64,000 nucleotides of DNA, taken from positions 1 to 64,000 of the forward strand of contig JASFMY010000012.1 of assembly GCA_050117315.1 (NCBI GenBank), written 5' to 3'. The position numbers and the translations under genes are program-made. Source of the stretch: JANQIV01 sp050117315 (lineage in GTDB: Bacteria > Bacteroidota > Ignavibacteria > Ignavibacteriales > Melioribacteraceae). A model generated the notes under the pieces. The model was not told the DNA's origin. It saw only the letters and a program-made list of their open reading frames with translations, and searched no databases. Below are positions 7,739-17,082 of the stretch, piece by piece. Every line of letters begins with the position of its first letter. Position 1 is the first letter of the stretch.

Positions 7739-9097
7739 ATGGATCTCATTTCTATTTTAAGAGGTATTTTTGGAATTTTGGTTTTAATCGGTATAGCTTA
7801 TTTATTTTCCAATAACAAGAAAAAGATTAACTGGCGCCTTGTTGGAATAGGTTTGGGCCTGCAGTTTGTTTTTGCCTTTTTTATTATTAAAGGTGAAACG
7901 TTAGGCAGCTACTTTGCCCCGCTTGGATGGCCTAAACTTTTTTTCTCGGAAATCAGTTATCTATTTGTGTTGCTGCTTAAGTTTACAAGCGAAGGTTCCG
8001 AATTTGTTTTTGGAAGCCTTGCAATAAGTATAGGCAATGAAGGCAGCCTGGGTTCCTTCTTTGCATTTCAAGTACTGCCCACTATAATATTTTTTGCAAG
8101 CTTGATGGCGGTTTTATATCACCTTGGTATTATGCAGAGAGTAGTACAGGGAATGGCATGGATAATGGCAAAATTCATGGGTACAAGCGGTGCGGAATCT
8201 CTTTCGTGTTCTGCAAATATTTTTGTAGGACAAACGGAAGCTCCTTTGATGGTAAGGCCGTTCTTAAAAGGATTGACAAACAGCGAATTACTAACAATCA
8301 TGACCGGGGGAATGGCAACTATAGCGGGCGGCGTTATGGCTGCATATATTCAGATGCTGAGCGTTTCTTTTGCAGATTCTATGGGAATAGCTATGAGTGA
8401 AGCACAATTACTATTTGCGACACACCTTTTAAGCGCAAGTGTAATGGCAGCCCCGGCAGCTTTGGTTTTATCCAAAATAATATTTCCGGAAACAGGAGAG
8501 CCCGAAACACAGGGAACCGTAAAAGTTCATATTGAGAAAACTTCTGCAAATATTATTGATGCGGCGGCAAGCGGTGCAAGCGACGGTTTGAAACTGGCTT
8601 TAAATGTAGGCGCCATGCTTTTGGCTTTTATAGCGCTAATAGCAATGGCAAACTATGTATTTGAATGGGTTGGCGGTTTGTTCGGAATAAATGAATACTT
8701 AATTGAAACTTTTGGGAAACCTCTAAGCCTTCAACTATTGCTTGGTCTTGTCTTGCAAGTAATTGCCTTAGCTATTGGCGTGCCGTGGGAAAATGCTTTG
8801 GAATTCGGAAGCCTCGTAGGTACCAAAATTGTTTTAAACGAATTCGTGGCTTACCTTGACTTGAGTTCTTTGATAAAAGCAAAAGAGCTTTTAAATGAAA
8901 AAACAATATTTATGGCAACTTATGCTTTATGCGGCTTTGCTAACTTTAGTTCTATGGCCATACTTATAGGAGGAATAAGTCCCATAGCTCCCAATCAGCG
9001 GGAAGCCCTTTCAAGACTTGGCTTAAAAGCAATACTGGCCGGAGCTTTGGCTACATTAATGACGGCAACATTGGCCGGGATTTTATTTTCATGGTAG
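7739..9097 (+). CDS. nupC: Concentrative nucleoside transporter, NupC family
   Basis: From ATG 7739 (AAGG ribosome site at 7727-7730) the protein has 452 residues; the longer frame from 7667 would run into tdk. It has about ten hydrophobic segments with the family signatures GTSGAESLSCSANIFVGQTE (substrate site) and TIMTGGMATIAGGVMAAYI, plus the late CGFANFSSMAI motif. It imports nucleosides with H+ or Na+ across the inner membrane. It sits between thymidine kinase and purine nucleoside phosphorylase, forming an uptake-and-salvage unit. Confidence 0.93.
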   Translation: MDLISILRGIFGILVLIGIAYLFSNNKKKINWRLVGIGLGLQFVFAFFIIKGETLGSYFAPLGWPKLFFSEISYLFVLLLKFTSEGSEFVFGSLAISIGNEGSLGSFFAFQVLPTIIFFASLMAVLYHLGIMQRVVQGMAWIMAKFMGTSGAESLSCSANIFVGQTEAPLMVRPFLKGLTNSELLTIMTGGMATIAGGVMAAYIQMLSVSFADSMGIAMSEAQLLFATHLLSASVMAAPAALVLSKIIFPETGEPETQGTVKVHIEKTSANIIDAAASGASDGLKLALNVGAMLLAFIALIAMANYVFEWVGGLFGINEYLIETFGKPLSLQLLLGLVLQVIALAIGVPWENALEFGSLVGTKIVLNEFVAYLDLSSLIKAKELLNEKTIFMATYALCGFANFSSMAILIGGISPIAPNQREALSRLGLKAILAGALATLMTATLAGILFSW

Positions 9098-9912
9098 ATA
9101 TAAATTTTAAATATGCTCCTCTAATTGAGGAATTAAATAAACACGTTCCCTTTGTCCCTGATATTGTTATAATCCTTGGAAGCGGTCTTGGAGAATTTGC
9201 CGGTAAGGTTGACGTATTAAAATCTTTGCCGACCGCTTCGCTTCCCGGTTATCCTGCATCAACTGTTGCAGGCCACGAAGGAAAAATTCATTTTGCTAAA
9301 TATGAGAATAAAAAACTTCTGATCTTCCAGGGAAGGATTCATTATTATGAAGGTTATAAATTATCCGAGTGTATCATCCCTGTTCATATTTCAAACAAGT
9401 TAGGCTGTAAAAAGCTTTTAATAACAAATGCTGCCGGCGGAATTAATTATGATTTCGAACCCGGTGATTTAATGCTTGTTCAAAATTTTAATTCAATAAA
9501 TATTCTTAATGAACTAAGCGGGCTTATAGGTCTGGCAAATGTTGAACAAAGAAACAGACTGCTAGATTTTCCAAGTAAGGAATTAAACGGCAAAATTCTT
9601 GAAGCTTCCTCCAAAGAAAGTATTGATCTTCAAAAAGGGAGTTATTGGTACGTTAAGGGACCAAGTTATGAAACACCTTCGGAGATAAGAATGTATTCTA
9701 GATTCGGTGCGGATGCGGTTGGAATGTCCACGGTACACGAAGCCTATTTTGCACATGTAAACAAAATAAAAGTGTGCTCAATTTCTTTAATAACAAATAA
9801 GGCCGCAGGATATACAAGTGAAAAACTATCTCATAGTGAAGTGATTGAAGTAGCAAACCTGGCAAAAGAAAAACTTGAAAGGCTTGTCAAAAGATTTATT
9901 ACGTTGTTGTAA
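9091..9912 (+). CDS. punA: Purine nucleoside phosphorylase (trimeric type)
   Basis: The 273-residue enzyme cleaves purine nucleosides with phosphate. Motifs are IILGSGLGEFA (phosphate loop), LPGYPASTVAGHEG (catalytic-site His), GRIHYYEGY, LLITNAAGGIN and ADAVGMSTVHEA (base/ribose site with the conserved Met). ISLITNKAAGY matches the purine-binding strand. The start codon lies inside the end of the transporter gene (7-base overlap), so translation is coupled. It converges with rsmE, overlapping it by 14 bases. Confidence 0.95.
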   Translation: MVDINFKYAPLIEELNKHVPFVPDIVIILGSGLGEFAGKVDVLKSLPTASLPGYPASTVAGHEGKIHFAKYENKKLLIFQGRIHYYEGYKLSECIIPVHISNKLGCKKLLITNAAGGINYDFEPGDLMLVQNFNSINILNELSGLIGLANVEQRNRLLDFPSKELNGKILEASSKESIDLQKGSYWYVKGPSYETPSEIRMYSRFGADAVGMSTVHEAYFAHVNKIKVCSISLITNKAAGYTSEKLSHSEVIEVANLAKEKLERLVKRFITLL

Positions 9913-10624
9913 TTATTGATGCCGCCGTAACAACTGCGGTTTCGGTTCTTAACCTGTTCCCCGTCAGCTTAACAATTTTAACATCATCCATTTTTTCCAG
10001 TTCTTTTTGAGAGATTCCTCCTTCGGGACCGAATATAAAATAGTAATTCTTTTCCGATTTAAAACTTTCCCTTTCGGAGTTCACATAATCAACAAAACTT
10101 TGTTCTGCTTTTTGGTCAAATAATATTTTTATCCCACGGAGTTCTACAATATCATCAATATGATTTTTAAAATTCATTTCGGGCATAAAGCTGCGAAGTG
10201 ATTGTTTCATTGCAGCTATCGCAATCTTTTGCCACCGGATAAGTTTCCTGCCTTTTACTACGCTTTTATCGGCATCAAATACTATAAAGTTCGAAATACC
10301 CAGCTCAACCGATTTTTCCAGCGCATATTCAAAGCGGTCGTTACTTTTTAGCCGCGGAAGACACAGGTAAACATTCTTAAAATCATCTTCGTATTTATAT
10401 AACTCGATAATATCGGCAGTGATTAGATTTTGACTCACTTCATTTAAGCATGTCTTATAAATAACTCCTTCGCCGTTAGTTACGTAAATTACATCACCTT
10501 TTCTATGCCGCATCACGGTTGCTATGTGCTTACATTCATCACCTTCTATCTTAAGAGAATCATTTCCAATAAGATTTTTCGGCGTATAATAAAGTTCAAC
10601 GTCGGAAAGAAAATCATTAATCAA
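9899..10624 (-). CDS. rsmE: 16S rRNA m3U1498 methyltransferase, RsmE family
   Basis: The 241-residue SPOUT methyltransferase modifies U1498 of 16S rRNA. An N-terminal PUA-like part (CKHIATVMRHRKGD) precedes the SPOUT knot: FIFGPEGGISQKELE and VKLTGNRLRTETAVVTAAS are the classic C-terminal SAM-binding signatures. Length is normal. It converges on the nucleoside salvage operon and is followed upstream, after about 80 bases, by the TIR-domain gene; a shared function is not implied. Confidence 0.93.
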   Translation of the reverse strand: MINDFLSDVELYYTPKNLIGNDSLKIEGDECKHIATVMRHRKGDVIYVTNGEGVIYKTCLNEVSQNLITADIIELYKYEDDFKNVYLCLPRLKSNDRFEYALEKSVELGISNFIVFDADKSVVKGRKLIRWQKIAIAAMKQSLRSFMPEMNFKNHIDDIVELRGIKILFDQKAEQSFVDYVNSERESFKSEKNYYFIFGPEGGISQKELEKMDDVKIVKLTGNRLRTETAVVTAASIITTT

Positions 10625-10704
10625 GTTTATTACTCCATAATTTGAAAAAGTCGAGTTAAAGTTAAAATAATTATTACAATACCTTTAGATACAAAATGAA
10701 AATA

Positions 10705-11610
10705 TTAACTTTTTACTACATCAAAAAGTTTTTCAGAACTTAGATTTTCTATATGAATATCGTTAAATAATTTCGAGAATTCATTTTGAGCCAATTTTGT
10801 TAGTGCAAAAATAATTTCTCCCTTGACAATATATTTTACATCACCAAAACCGTACTCATATCTTAATTCGTTAAAATCACTGGATTCTCTTGGGTACTTC
10901 ACCAGAAATTGCCAAGAATTTATTTTATTATTATTTATATGTACTTTCGTATGGATTACATTGTTAAGAGTTTCAAAAAACCATGGGTCTTTGAAGTGTC
11001 CGAATTTAAATTCATACAGAAGCAGCAGAAGAATTTTATTTTTAATATCAAGTTTATTAATAATTGTTTTTAGTGCTTTTTTATTCAACGTGAAGTTTTT
11101 TATAGTTTCTTCATCTTGAAATATTTTTTTTATTTTATTGTGTGTATACTTTTGATTTTTTATAAAGACATCTTCCGACCTATTATCTAAAATCTTCAGA
11201 GTCATTTCAAATAATTCATTATAAAGTAAGGCTGAAAATTTTTGAACTTCCGAAGTGGTAAAATTTGTGCACGTTAAATATTTTCTGTACATAAATTCCG
11301 AAGGAAGCTTATCCTTACATTCTTCATCTAATATAACTGGTAAAATAAACAAACGATTAATATTTTTTTCCTGTTCTAAAGCCCACCGCACTTCCCTCAA
11401 TACCCACTTGGAAGAGAGCGCCTCTATGCTGAAAAAAAATACAATCAGGTCACTATTGATGGTTATCTCTTTTTTGATTTTCATAAATAAGTCTTCACCT
11501 GCTATAATTTTATCTTCATCCATCCAAATAGGTATATAGTTAGGAAAGTAATTTTTGATTTCTCGTAAAAGAGGTTTATCTCTACTATTATGACTAAAAA
11601 AAATACGCAT
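10705..11610 (-). CDS. TIR-domain protein, candidate defence effector
   Basis: Residues 1-130 are a TIR domain: MRIFFSHNSRD (box 1, beta A), then SKWVLREVRWALE with W69 and E73 in the position of the NADase glutamate, and FILPVIL. The remaining 170 residues are helical with an aromatic-rich middle (WFFETLNN, then INSWQFLVKYP) and fit no domain I know. Bacterial TIR proteins with this glutamate often degrade NAD+ or make cyclic-ADP-ribose signals in anti-phage systems. Here no partner gene (ThsA-like, CBASS or pAgo) is adjacent, so it may act alone or be an orphan. Confidence 0.8.
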   Translation of the reverse strand: MRIFFSHNSRDKPLLREIKNYFPNYIPIWMDEDKIIAGEDLFMKIKKEITINSDLIVFFFSIEALSSKWVLREVRWALEQEKNINRLFILPVILDEECKDKLPSEFMYRKYLTCTNFTTSEVQKFSALLYNELFEMTLKILDNRSEDVFIKNQKYTHNKIKKIFQDEETIKNFTLNKKALKTIINKLDIKNKILLLLLYEFKFGHFKDPWFFETLNNVIHTKVHINNNKINSWQFLVKYPRESSDFNELRYEYGFGDVKYIVKGEIIFALTKLAQNEFSKLFNDIHIENLSSEKLFDVVKS

Positions 11611-11768
11611 TAAAAGTTATTGGAATAGTAAAAAATGTAAATTAAATTTAACTACTTAGAATCTTTCTCACAATGTGCTTTTATATTTTTCCTTCATGGA
11701 AAATGGATTTACACAATTCGAAAGATTCGTTGATCTATCAGAGCATTTCGAAAGTAATTCTATCACTA

Positions 11769-13094
11769 TCAAAACGAAAATCCCGTGCCGAATATAATTT
11801 CCCCTTCTTCCCTTTCGTTAAAGGCATAAGCAAATCTAAAAGCTTTGTAAGGTAAAAATAAAAATGTTACCCCAAATCCCCAGCCCTTTGAAAAGCCGGC
11901 ATATTTTATTTCGTTAATATTGTCATAAGTAATACCGGCATCACCAAATACATCTGTATAAATTGACAATTTTGCCGATGTTAACTTTTTGGGTATTAAA
12001 GGGAGTTTGAATGAAAAATCAAAATCTCTTATCACCGAGTAGTTAAATTCCAATGAGGTAAGAAATAATTTAAGCCCTTCCCTATCTTCGTTACTATGCC
12101 CCCGTACATATTCGCCTATTCCCAAAAATGAATAGTCGTAATAAGGAACAGTTGCGCCGAAGACTTCCCTATAAAGGATTCTCCACTTTGATGCGAGTTT
12201 ACCGGCTACCTTTCTGTATTCTCTGAAATCAATTGTATAAACATTATAGTTTATTGATTGTATTCCAAAGCCCTTATGAAAAAAATTAGCCGAAAGGTAT
12301 ATCCCGTTATTAGCATGCTGTTTTAAATTTCGTGAATCAAATAAATATTGAATTCCGCCGTAAAGTAGAGTTTCATTTGAGTCGCCGGAAGCTGTAATTT
12401 TGTAATTATTATTTGTAAGCGGAGATTTAATGTCGGAAACTCCTGCTGCTAAAAAGATTTCGTTAAAATTATTAATTCTTTTTCCCAGATATATATCGGC
12501 AGATTTTACTTTGTAATCAAATTCATAACCGGCCAAAACTTCTGCTCTTTCGCTTTTATTGGCAATATCACTGTAAGAAAAGCTAAATCCCAAACTGACA
12601 TCATGATCATCAACCAACAACGGATTATAATAGTTTACTATATATGCCGGATCATATCCTAACGAAATAATAGCCCTAACATTTTCGTTTCTTCCCCTGA
12701 AATTTTTCCATGTTAGTTTTAAACCGTAAGACGATTTTTCAAAAGAATTTTCCCGTAATGTGAAGAAAGGAAGCGGAAAAATATACCACGATTCATGAAC
12801 AACTATTTCTAAAGATTTATATTGATCATCACCGCTGAGATTAAAATCAACAAAATTAAAAATCCCTAAACTGTAAACACGTTCTTTGTTGAATTCGATT
12901 CTCTCAAAATTTATTGTATCACCAATTTCAAAATCGAGTTCTCTCAATATTATAAACTCTTTGGTAATATCGTTGCCCGCAATAAGAATAGAATCAATTA
13001 TAAAGAATTGTTCACCGGGTGTATATAATGAGCCCGGATTTTCGGAATAGTTTAATAAAAACAAAAAAAGAAATACAAAAAGAAGTTTATGAAT
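11769..13094 (-). CDS. Omp85/BamA-like outer-membrane barrel with POTRA domain
   Basis: After a signal sequence there is one POTRA-like domain (FFIIDSILIAGNDITKEFII, then FNKERVYSLGIFNFVDFNL). A beta-barrel of alternating aromatic strands follows and ends in ...IIFGTGFSF with a terminal Phe, typical of outer-membrane proteins. Such short Omp85 members insert or export outer-membrane proteins or lipids. No ATG begins the signal peptide. The best-looking start is ATT at 13094-13092, read as MHKLLFVFLFLFLLNYSE, with AAGG 11 bases upstream; the nearest standard start is TTG 13064, which cuts the signal peptide. A stop lies in frame just upstream, the end of the truncated CoA-binding gene. Confidence 0.75.
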   Translation of the reverse strand: MHKLLFVFLFLFLLNYSENPGSLYTPGEQFFIIDSILIAGNDITKEFIILRELDFEIGDTINFERIEFNKERVYSLGIFNFVDFNLSGDDQYKSLEIVVHESWYIFPLPFFTLRENSFEKSSYGLKLTWKNFRGRNENVRAIISLGYDPAYIVNYYNPLLVDDHDVSLGFSFSYSDIANKSERAEVLAGYEFDYKVKSADIYLGKRINNFNEIFLAAGVSDIKSPLTNNNYKITASGDSNETLLYGGIQYLFDSRNLKQHANNGIYLSANFFHKGFGIQSINYNVYTIDFREYRKVAGKLASKWRILYREVFGATVPYYDYSFLGIGEYVRGHSNEDREGLKLFLTSLEFNYSVIRDFDFSFKLPLIPKKLTSAKLSIYTDVFGDAGITYDNINEIKYAGFSKGWGFGVTFLFLPYKAFRFAYAFNEREEGEIIFGTGFSF

Positions 13095-13118
13095 GTGATT
13101 TATTGCCTTAATAAGTTT

Positions 13119-13307
13119 TCACCGTAAGATGTTTTTATAAACTTTAATTTTTTCTGCATCAAAAGGCGCAGCCGGATTTACACCGGCTACGTTAAAATCA
13201 TTATCAACTAAATAATCTGCAATAGGCCTGCCGGTTTTATTCTGATTTCTTGAAATTCCGACCACAGCGATATTTTTATATTCATTTGGAATATTACGGA
13301 TATCCAT
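13119..13307 (-). pseudogene. Truncated CoA-binding (YccU-like) protein
   Basis: The 62-residue frame MDIRNIPNEYKNIAVVGISR, NKTGRPIADYLVDNDFNVAGV, NPAAPFDAEKIKVYKN matches the first half of the roughly 130-residue YccU-like CoA-binding (Rossmann) family, then stops after ILR. The second half, with the conserved DIVDVFR-type segment, is missing in all frames. The TGA stop is in the same frame as, and 24 bases before, the signal peptide of the barrel gene, which suggests a deletion joined the two. It begins 2 bases after gcvP ends. Confidence 0.6.
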
Positions 13308-13309
13308 TT

Positions 13310-16210
13310 TTAAACTGTTTCTACTTCCTCTTCATAAGCCTCAATCGGCAGACAACTACAGACCAGGTTACGGTCACCGTAAGCATTGTTTACCCTGCCT
13401 ACACTGGGCCAGAACTTTCTTTCTTTAGTCCATTTAGTCGGAAAGGCTGCTTCTTCCCTGCTGTAAGGATGACTCCATTCACTACTAATAACGTCCTCCG
13501 CAGTGTGAGGAGCATTCTTCAAAAGGTTATCATCTTTATCTACGTCGCCGTTTTCAATTTCTTCAATTTCTTTTTTTATAGAAATCATTGCTTCAATAAA
13601 TCTGTCAAGTTCTGCTTTTGATTCGCTTTCCGTAGGTTCTACCATGAACGTACCGGCTACAGGGAAGGAAACCGTAGGCGCATGATAGCCGTAATCCATA
13701 AGCCTTTTAGCTACATCTTCGGCATCAACACCAGCCGACTGTTTGAATTTTCTTAAATCAAAAATTAATTCGTGAGCAACGTTGCCGTTTGTCCCGGTAT
13801 ATAAAACATCAAAGTAATTTTCTAATTTTGCTTTTAAATAATTTGCATTTAATATTGCAACAGCAGTGGCTTTGGTCAAACCTTCTTCACCCATCATTTT
13901 TATATATGCATAAGAAATCGGCAGAATGCTTGCACTGCCGAACTGAGCGGCAGAAACAGCGCTCATTGATTTTTCACCTCCTATCTTAACAACAGAATGG
14001 CCGGGCAAGAAAGGCACAAGGTGTTCAGCGACTCCGATTGGCCCCATTCCGGGACCGCCGCCGCCGTGAGGTATTGAGAACGTTTTATGCAGGTTCAAAT
14101 GACAAACATCAGCCCCTATTTCTCCGGGGTGAGTAAAACCAAGCTGAGCATTTAGGTTTGCACCGTCCATATAAACCTGTCCGCCGTTTTCATGAACTAT
14201 ATTACAAACCTCTTTTATACTTTCTTCAAACACACCGTGTGTCGAAGGATAAGTAACCATTATTCCTGCTAAATCATTTTTGTAAATATTTGCTTTTTCT
14301 TTTAAATTATCTATATCAATATTGCCTCTTTCATCAGTCTTAATAATCACCACTTTACAGCTTGCCATTACAGCACTTGCCGGATTGGTACCGTGAGCGG
14401 AAGAAGGAATTAAAACAATATTCCTATTCTCTTCTCCTTTGTTTTTGAGGTAATTTCTGATTACCATTAAACCGGTGTATTCACCTTGAGCTCCGGAGTT
14501 TGGCTGTAATGATACACCTGCAAATCCGGTTATAGAACATAATTGTTCTTCAAGTTCGGTGATCATTTTTTTGTAGCCTAGAACTTGATCTTCAGCAACA
14601 AATGGGTGAATGTTTGCGAATTCAGGCCACGTGATAGCAAACATTTCCGTTGCCGCATTCAGCTTCATTGTGCACGAACCAAGAGGTATCATAGAGGTAG
14701 TCAACGACAGGTCTTTATTCTCAAGTGATTTGATATATCGCATCATTTCAGTTTCCGAATGATAGGAATGAAAAACCGGGTGGGTTAAGTAAGGCGTTTT
14801 TCTCAAAAACTCTTCAGGTATTACGTTGTCTACTTTTTCTGCTAATGCTTCATAGTTCAAATCGTCTTCACTTTTACCCGATGCTTCTGCGAAGATTCGC
14901 AAAAGTTCTTTGATATCATTAACCGTAACTGTTTCGCCGATGGATATACCAATGCCGTCATCAAAATATCTGAAGTTAACTTCGTTGGCCTCTGATATTT
15001 TTTTTATTTTATTCAACTGATCTTTTGAATCGATTGATATTTTTAACGTATCAAAATAACTGTAATTATCTGAATTATAACCCAAGCTTTTTAGCCCATG
15101 GTCAAGCAATTGTGCAAGATTATTTATCCTTTGAGCAATTGCTTTTAACCCTTTGGACCCGTGATAAACTGTATACATTCCGGCCATTATTGCTAATAAC
15201 ACCTGTGCAGTACAAATATTGCTTGTTGCTTTCTCACGTTTAATGTGCTGTTCTCTTGTCTGCAAAGCCATTCTTAAAGCCGGCCTGTTTTGTGAATCAA
15301 CAGAAGCTCCGATTATTCTGCCCGGCAATTGTCTTTTGTATTCTTCTTTTGTAGCAAAGAAAGCAGCATGCGGACCTCCGTATCCGTAAGGCACACCAAA
15401 TCTTTGTGAACTACCGACTACAACATCAACGTCAAAATCACCGGGAGCTTTAAGCAGAGTTAAAGCCAGTAAGTCGGAAGCAACAGCTATAAAAATATTT
15501 TTTTCTTTTGCAGAAGAATAAAGTTTTTCATAATTCTGGATTTGTCCTTCGCCGTCGGGATACTGAACTAATAATCCGAACACATCGTCTGAAAAATCGG
15601 CTTCAAATACGTTTCCGATTTTTACTTGTATACCTAAAGGTTCAGCTCTTGTTTTTAAAACATCAATTGTTTGAGGAAAACATTTTTCGGATACATAAAA
15701 AGTATTTGCCTGCTTTTTATCTTTTTTTCTTAACGCATACAGCATAGTCATTGCTTCAGCAGCAGAAGTTGCCTCATCAAGTAAAGAAGCATTTGCTATT
15801 TCCATACCGGTTAAGTCACTAACCATTGTTTGGAAATTCAAAAGCGCTTCCAGTCTTCCTTGAGAAATTTCAGCCTGGTAAGGTGTATATTGTGTATACC
15901 ACCCCGGATTTTCCAAAATGTTTCTTTGTATTACCGAAGGTGTAATGGTTGCGTAATACCCCATACCGATATAGGAATCATAGACCTTGTTTAGTTTTGA
16001 AGTGCTCTTCAATTCAGCTAGTAATTCATGTTCTTTTAGAGGTTCGCTTAAATTTATTTTTTTTTGTAGTCTAATATTTTGCGGGATGGTTTTATCGATG
16101 AGTTCTTCTACAGAATCAACACCAATGTCACTTAACATAACTTTTATATCATTTTCCCCCGGACCAATGTGACGGTTTTGAAATCGATCACTAAATTCGA
16201 ACTTTTGCAT
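13310..16210 (-). CDS. gcvP: Glycine dehydrogenase (decarboxylating), P protein
   Basis: The 966-residue one-chain form (N and C halves fused) decarboxylates glycine with PLP and passes the aminomethyl group to the GcvH lipoyl arm. RHIGPGENDI marks the N-terminus. HLNLHKTFSIPHGGGGPG in the second half holds the PLP-binding lysine, SSAHGTNPASA and YPSTHGVFE line the active site, and VGRVNNAYGDRNLVCSC is the typical C-terminus. gcvT and gcvH are not in the window, so the complex is encoded elsewhere. No glycine riboswitch fold was seen in the roughly 105 bases upstream. Confidence 0.96.
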   Translation of the reverse strand: MQKFEFSDRFQNRHIGPGENDIKVMLSDIGVDSVEELIDKTIPQNIRLQKKINLSEPLKEHELLAELKSTSKLNKVYDSYIGMGYYATITPSVIQRNILENPGWYTQYTPYQAEISQGRLEALLNFQTMVSDLTGMEIANASLLDEATSAAEAMTMLYALRKKDKKQANTFYVSEKCFPQTIDVLKTRAEPLGIQVKIGNVFEADFSDDVFGLLVQYPDGEGQIQNYEKLYSSAKEKNIFIAVASDLLALTLLKAPGDFDVDVVVGSSQRFGVPYGYGGPHAAFFATKEEYKRQLPGRIIGASVDSQNRPALRMALQTREQHIKREKATSNICTAQVLLAIMAGMYTVYHGSKGLKAIAQRINNLAQLLDHGLKSLGYNSDNYSYFDTLKISIDSKDQLNKIKKISEANEVNFRYFDDGIGISIGETVTVNDIKELLRIFAEASGKSEDDLNYEALAEKVDNVIPEEFLRKTPYLTHPVFHSYHSETEMMRYIKSLENKDLSLTTSMIPLGSCTMKLNAATEMFAITWPEFANIHPFVAEDQVLGYKKMITELEEQLCSITGFAGVSLQPNSGAQGEYTGLMVIRNYLKNKGEENRNIVLIPSSAHGTNPASAVMASCKVVIIKTDERGNIDIDNLKEKANIYKNDLAGIMVTYPSTHGVFEESIKEVCNIVHENGGQVYMDGANLNAQLGFTHPGEIGADVCHLNLHKTFSIPHGGGGPGMGPIGVAEHLVPFLPGHSVVKIGGEKSMSAVSAAQFGSASILPISYAYIKMMGEEGLTKATAVAILNANYLKAKLENYFDVLYTGTNGNVAHELIFDLRKFKQSAGVDAEDVAKRLMDYGYHAPTVSFPVAGTFMVEPTESESKAELDRFIEAMISIKKEIEEIENGDVDKDDNLLKNAPHTAEDVISSEWSHPYSREEAAFPTKWTKERKFWPSVGRVNNAYGDRNLVCSCLPIEAYEEEVETV

Positions 16211-16315
16211 ATTGTTATCTCTCAGTATATGAAAATAAATTTTTTATTTAGTTTACTAATATATCATAATCTTATTAAAATAAGTTCCCGCTGCAATATT
16301 AATTTTTATGATAAG

Positions 16316-17065
16316 TTATTCTGAGGGTTGAAGTTTGTTAAGTGCTTTCCCGGCAGCATCCTGTTCGGCAGTTTTTTTGTTTTTTCCTTTACCTACTTCA
16401 CAAATTATATCACCGATTTTCACTTCGGCAGTAAAAATTTTATCATGACCGGGGCCTGATTCTTCAACAATTTTATATATCGGTGAATCAAGGTTAAGTG
16501 CGTGGGTAAGTTCTAAAAGCTGTCCTTTAAAATTAGTATCGACTTTATACTCACCGCTCATTAATACCGGATTTATAATATGTTTTAAAATGAATTTTGA
16601 AGCATTTTCAAGACCGGAATCTAAATATATTGCCCCGATCAATGCTTCAATAGCATCCGATGAAATTGAATTTAATCCGTTGCGGTAAGTTTTTATAAAC
16701 CTTGTATCGTAAAGAATAATTTCTTTGAAATTTAGTTTTTCACTAATTTCGGCAAGGCTCTCTCTTTTTACTATTTGCGATCTTACTTTCGTTAAAAAAC
16801 CTTCCCCCTTGCCCTTAAACTTATTAAACAAAGTTTCTGCCGTAACAAGTCCAAGAACAGCATCTCCGAGGAATTCCAATCTTTCATTAGATTTTGATAA
16901 TTCAGGGTCTATTTCAAGGTATGACCTGTGGGTTATTGCTTTTATAAAATAATCGGGATTAGAAATTTCACAGCCGATTAATTTTTCAATTTGGGCAAGT
17001 CTCCAATCAATTGACCTGTCAACTTTCTTTTGATTGCTTATAAAATTTCTAATCCACTTAAACAA
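16316..17065 (-). CDS. rnc: Ribonuclease III
   Basis: The 249-residue enzyme cleaves double-stranded RNA in rRNA processing and mRNA turnover. NERLEFLGDAVLGLVTAE is the catalytic signature and ALIGAIYLDSGLENA the second metal-binding segment. The C-terminal 70 residues are a dsRNA-binding domain (FKGQLLELTHALNL, then GKGKNKKTAEQDAAGKAL). It is the last gene of the fatty-acid cluster, 17 bases after fabF, an arrangement seen in many bacteria. Confidence 0.95.
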   Translation of the reverse strand: MFKWIRNFISNQKKVDRSIDWRLAQIEKLIGCEISNPDYFIKAITHRSYLEIDPELSKSNERLEFLGDAVLGLVTAETLFNKFKGKGEGFLTKVRSQIVKRESLAEISEKLNFKEIILYDTRFIKTYRNGLNSISSDAIEALIGAIYLDSGLENASKFILKHIINPVLMSGEYKVDTNFKGQLLELTHALNLDSPIYKIVEESGPGHDKIFTAEVKIGDIICEVGKGKNKKTAEQDAAGKALNKLQPSE

Positions 17066-17082
17066 ATTATAAACCGAATAAA

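Noticed and set aside
16211..16315. Possible glycine riboswitch before gcvP
   Set aside because: The gap is only about 105 bases and AT-rich; I could not find the conserved purine-rich bulges or paired stems.
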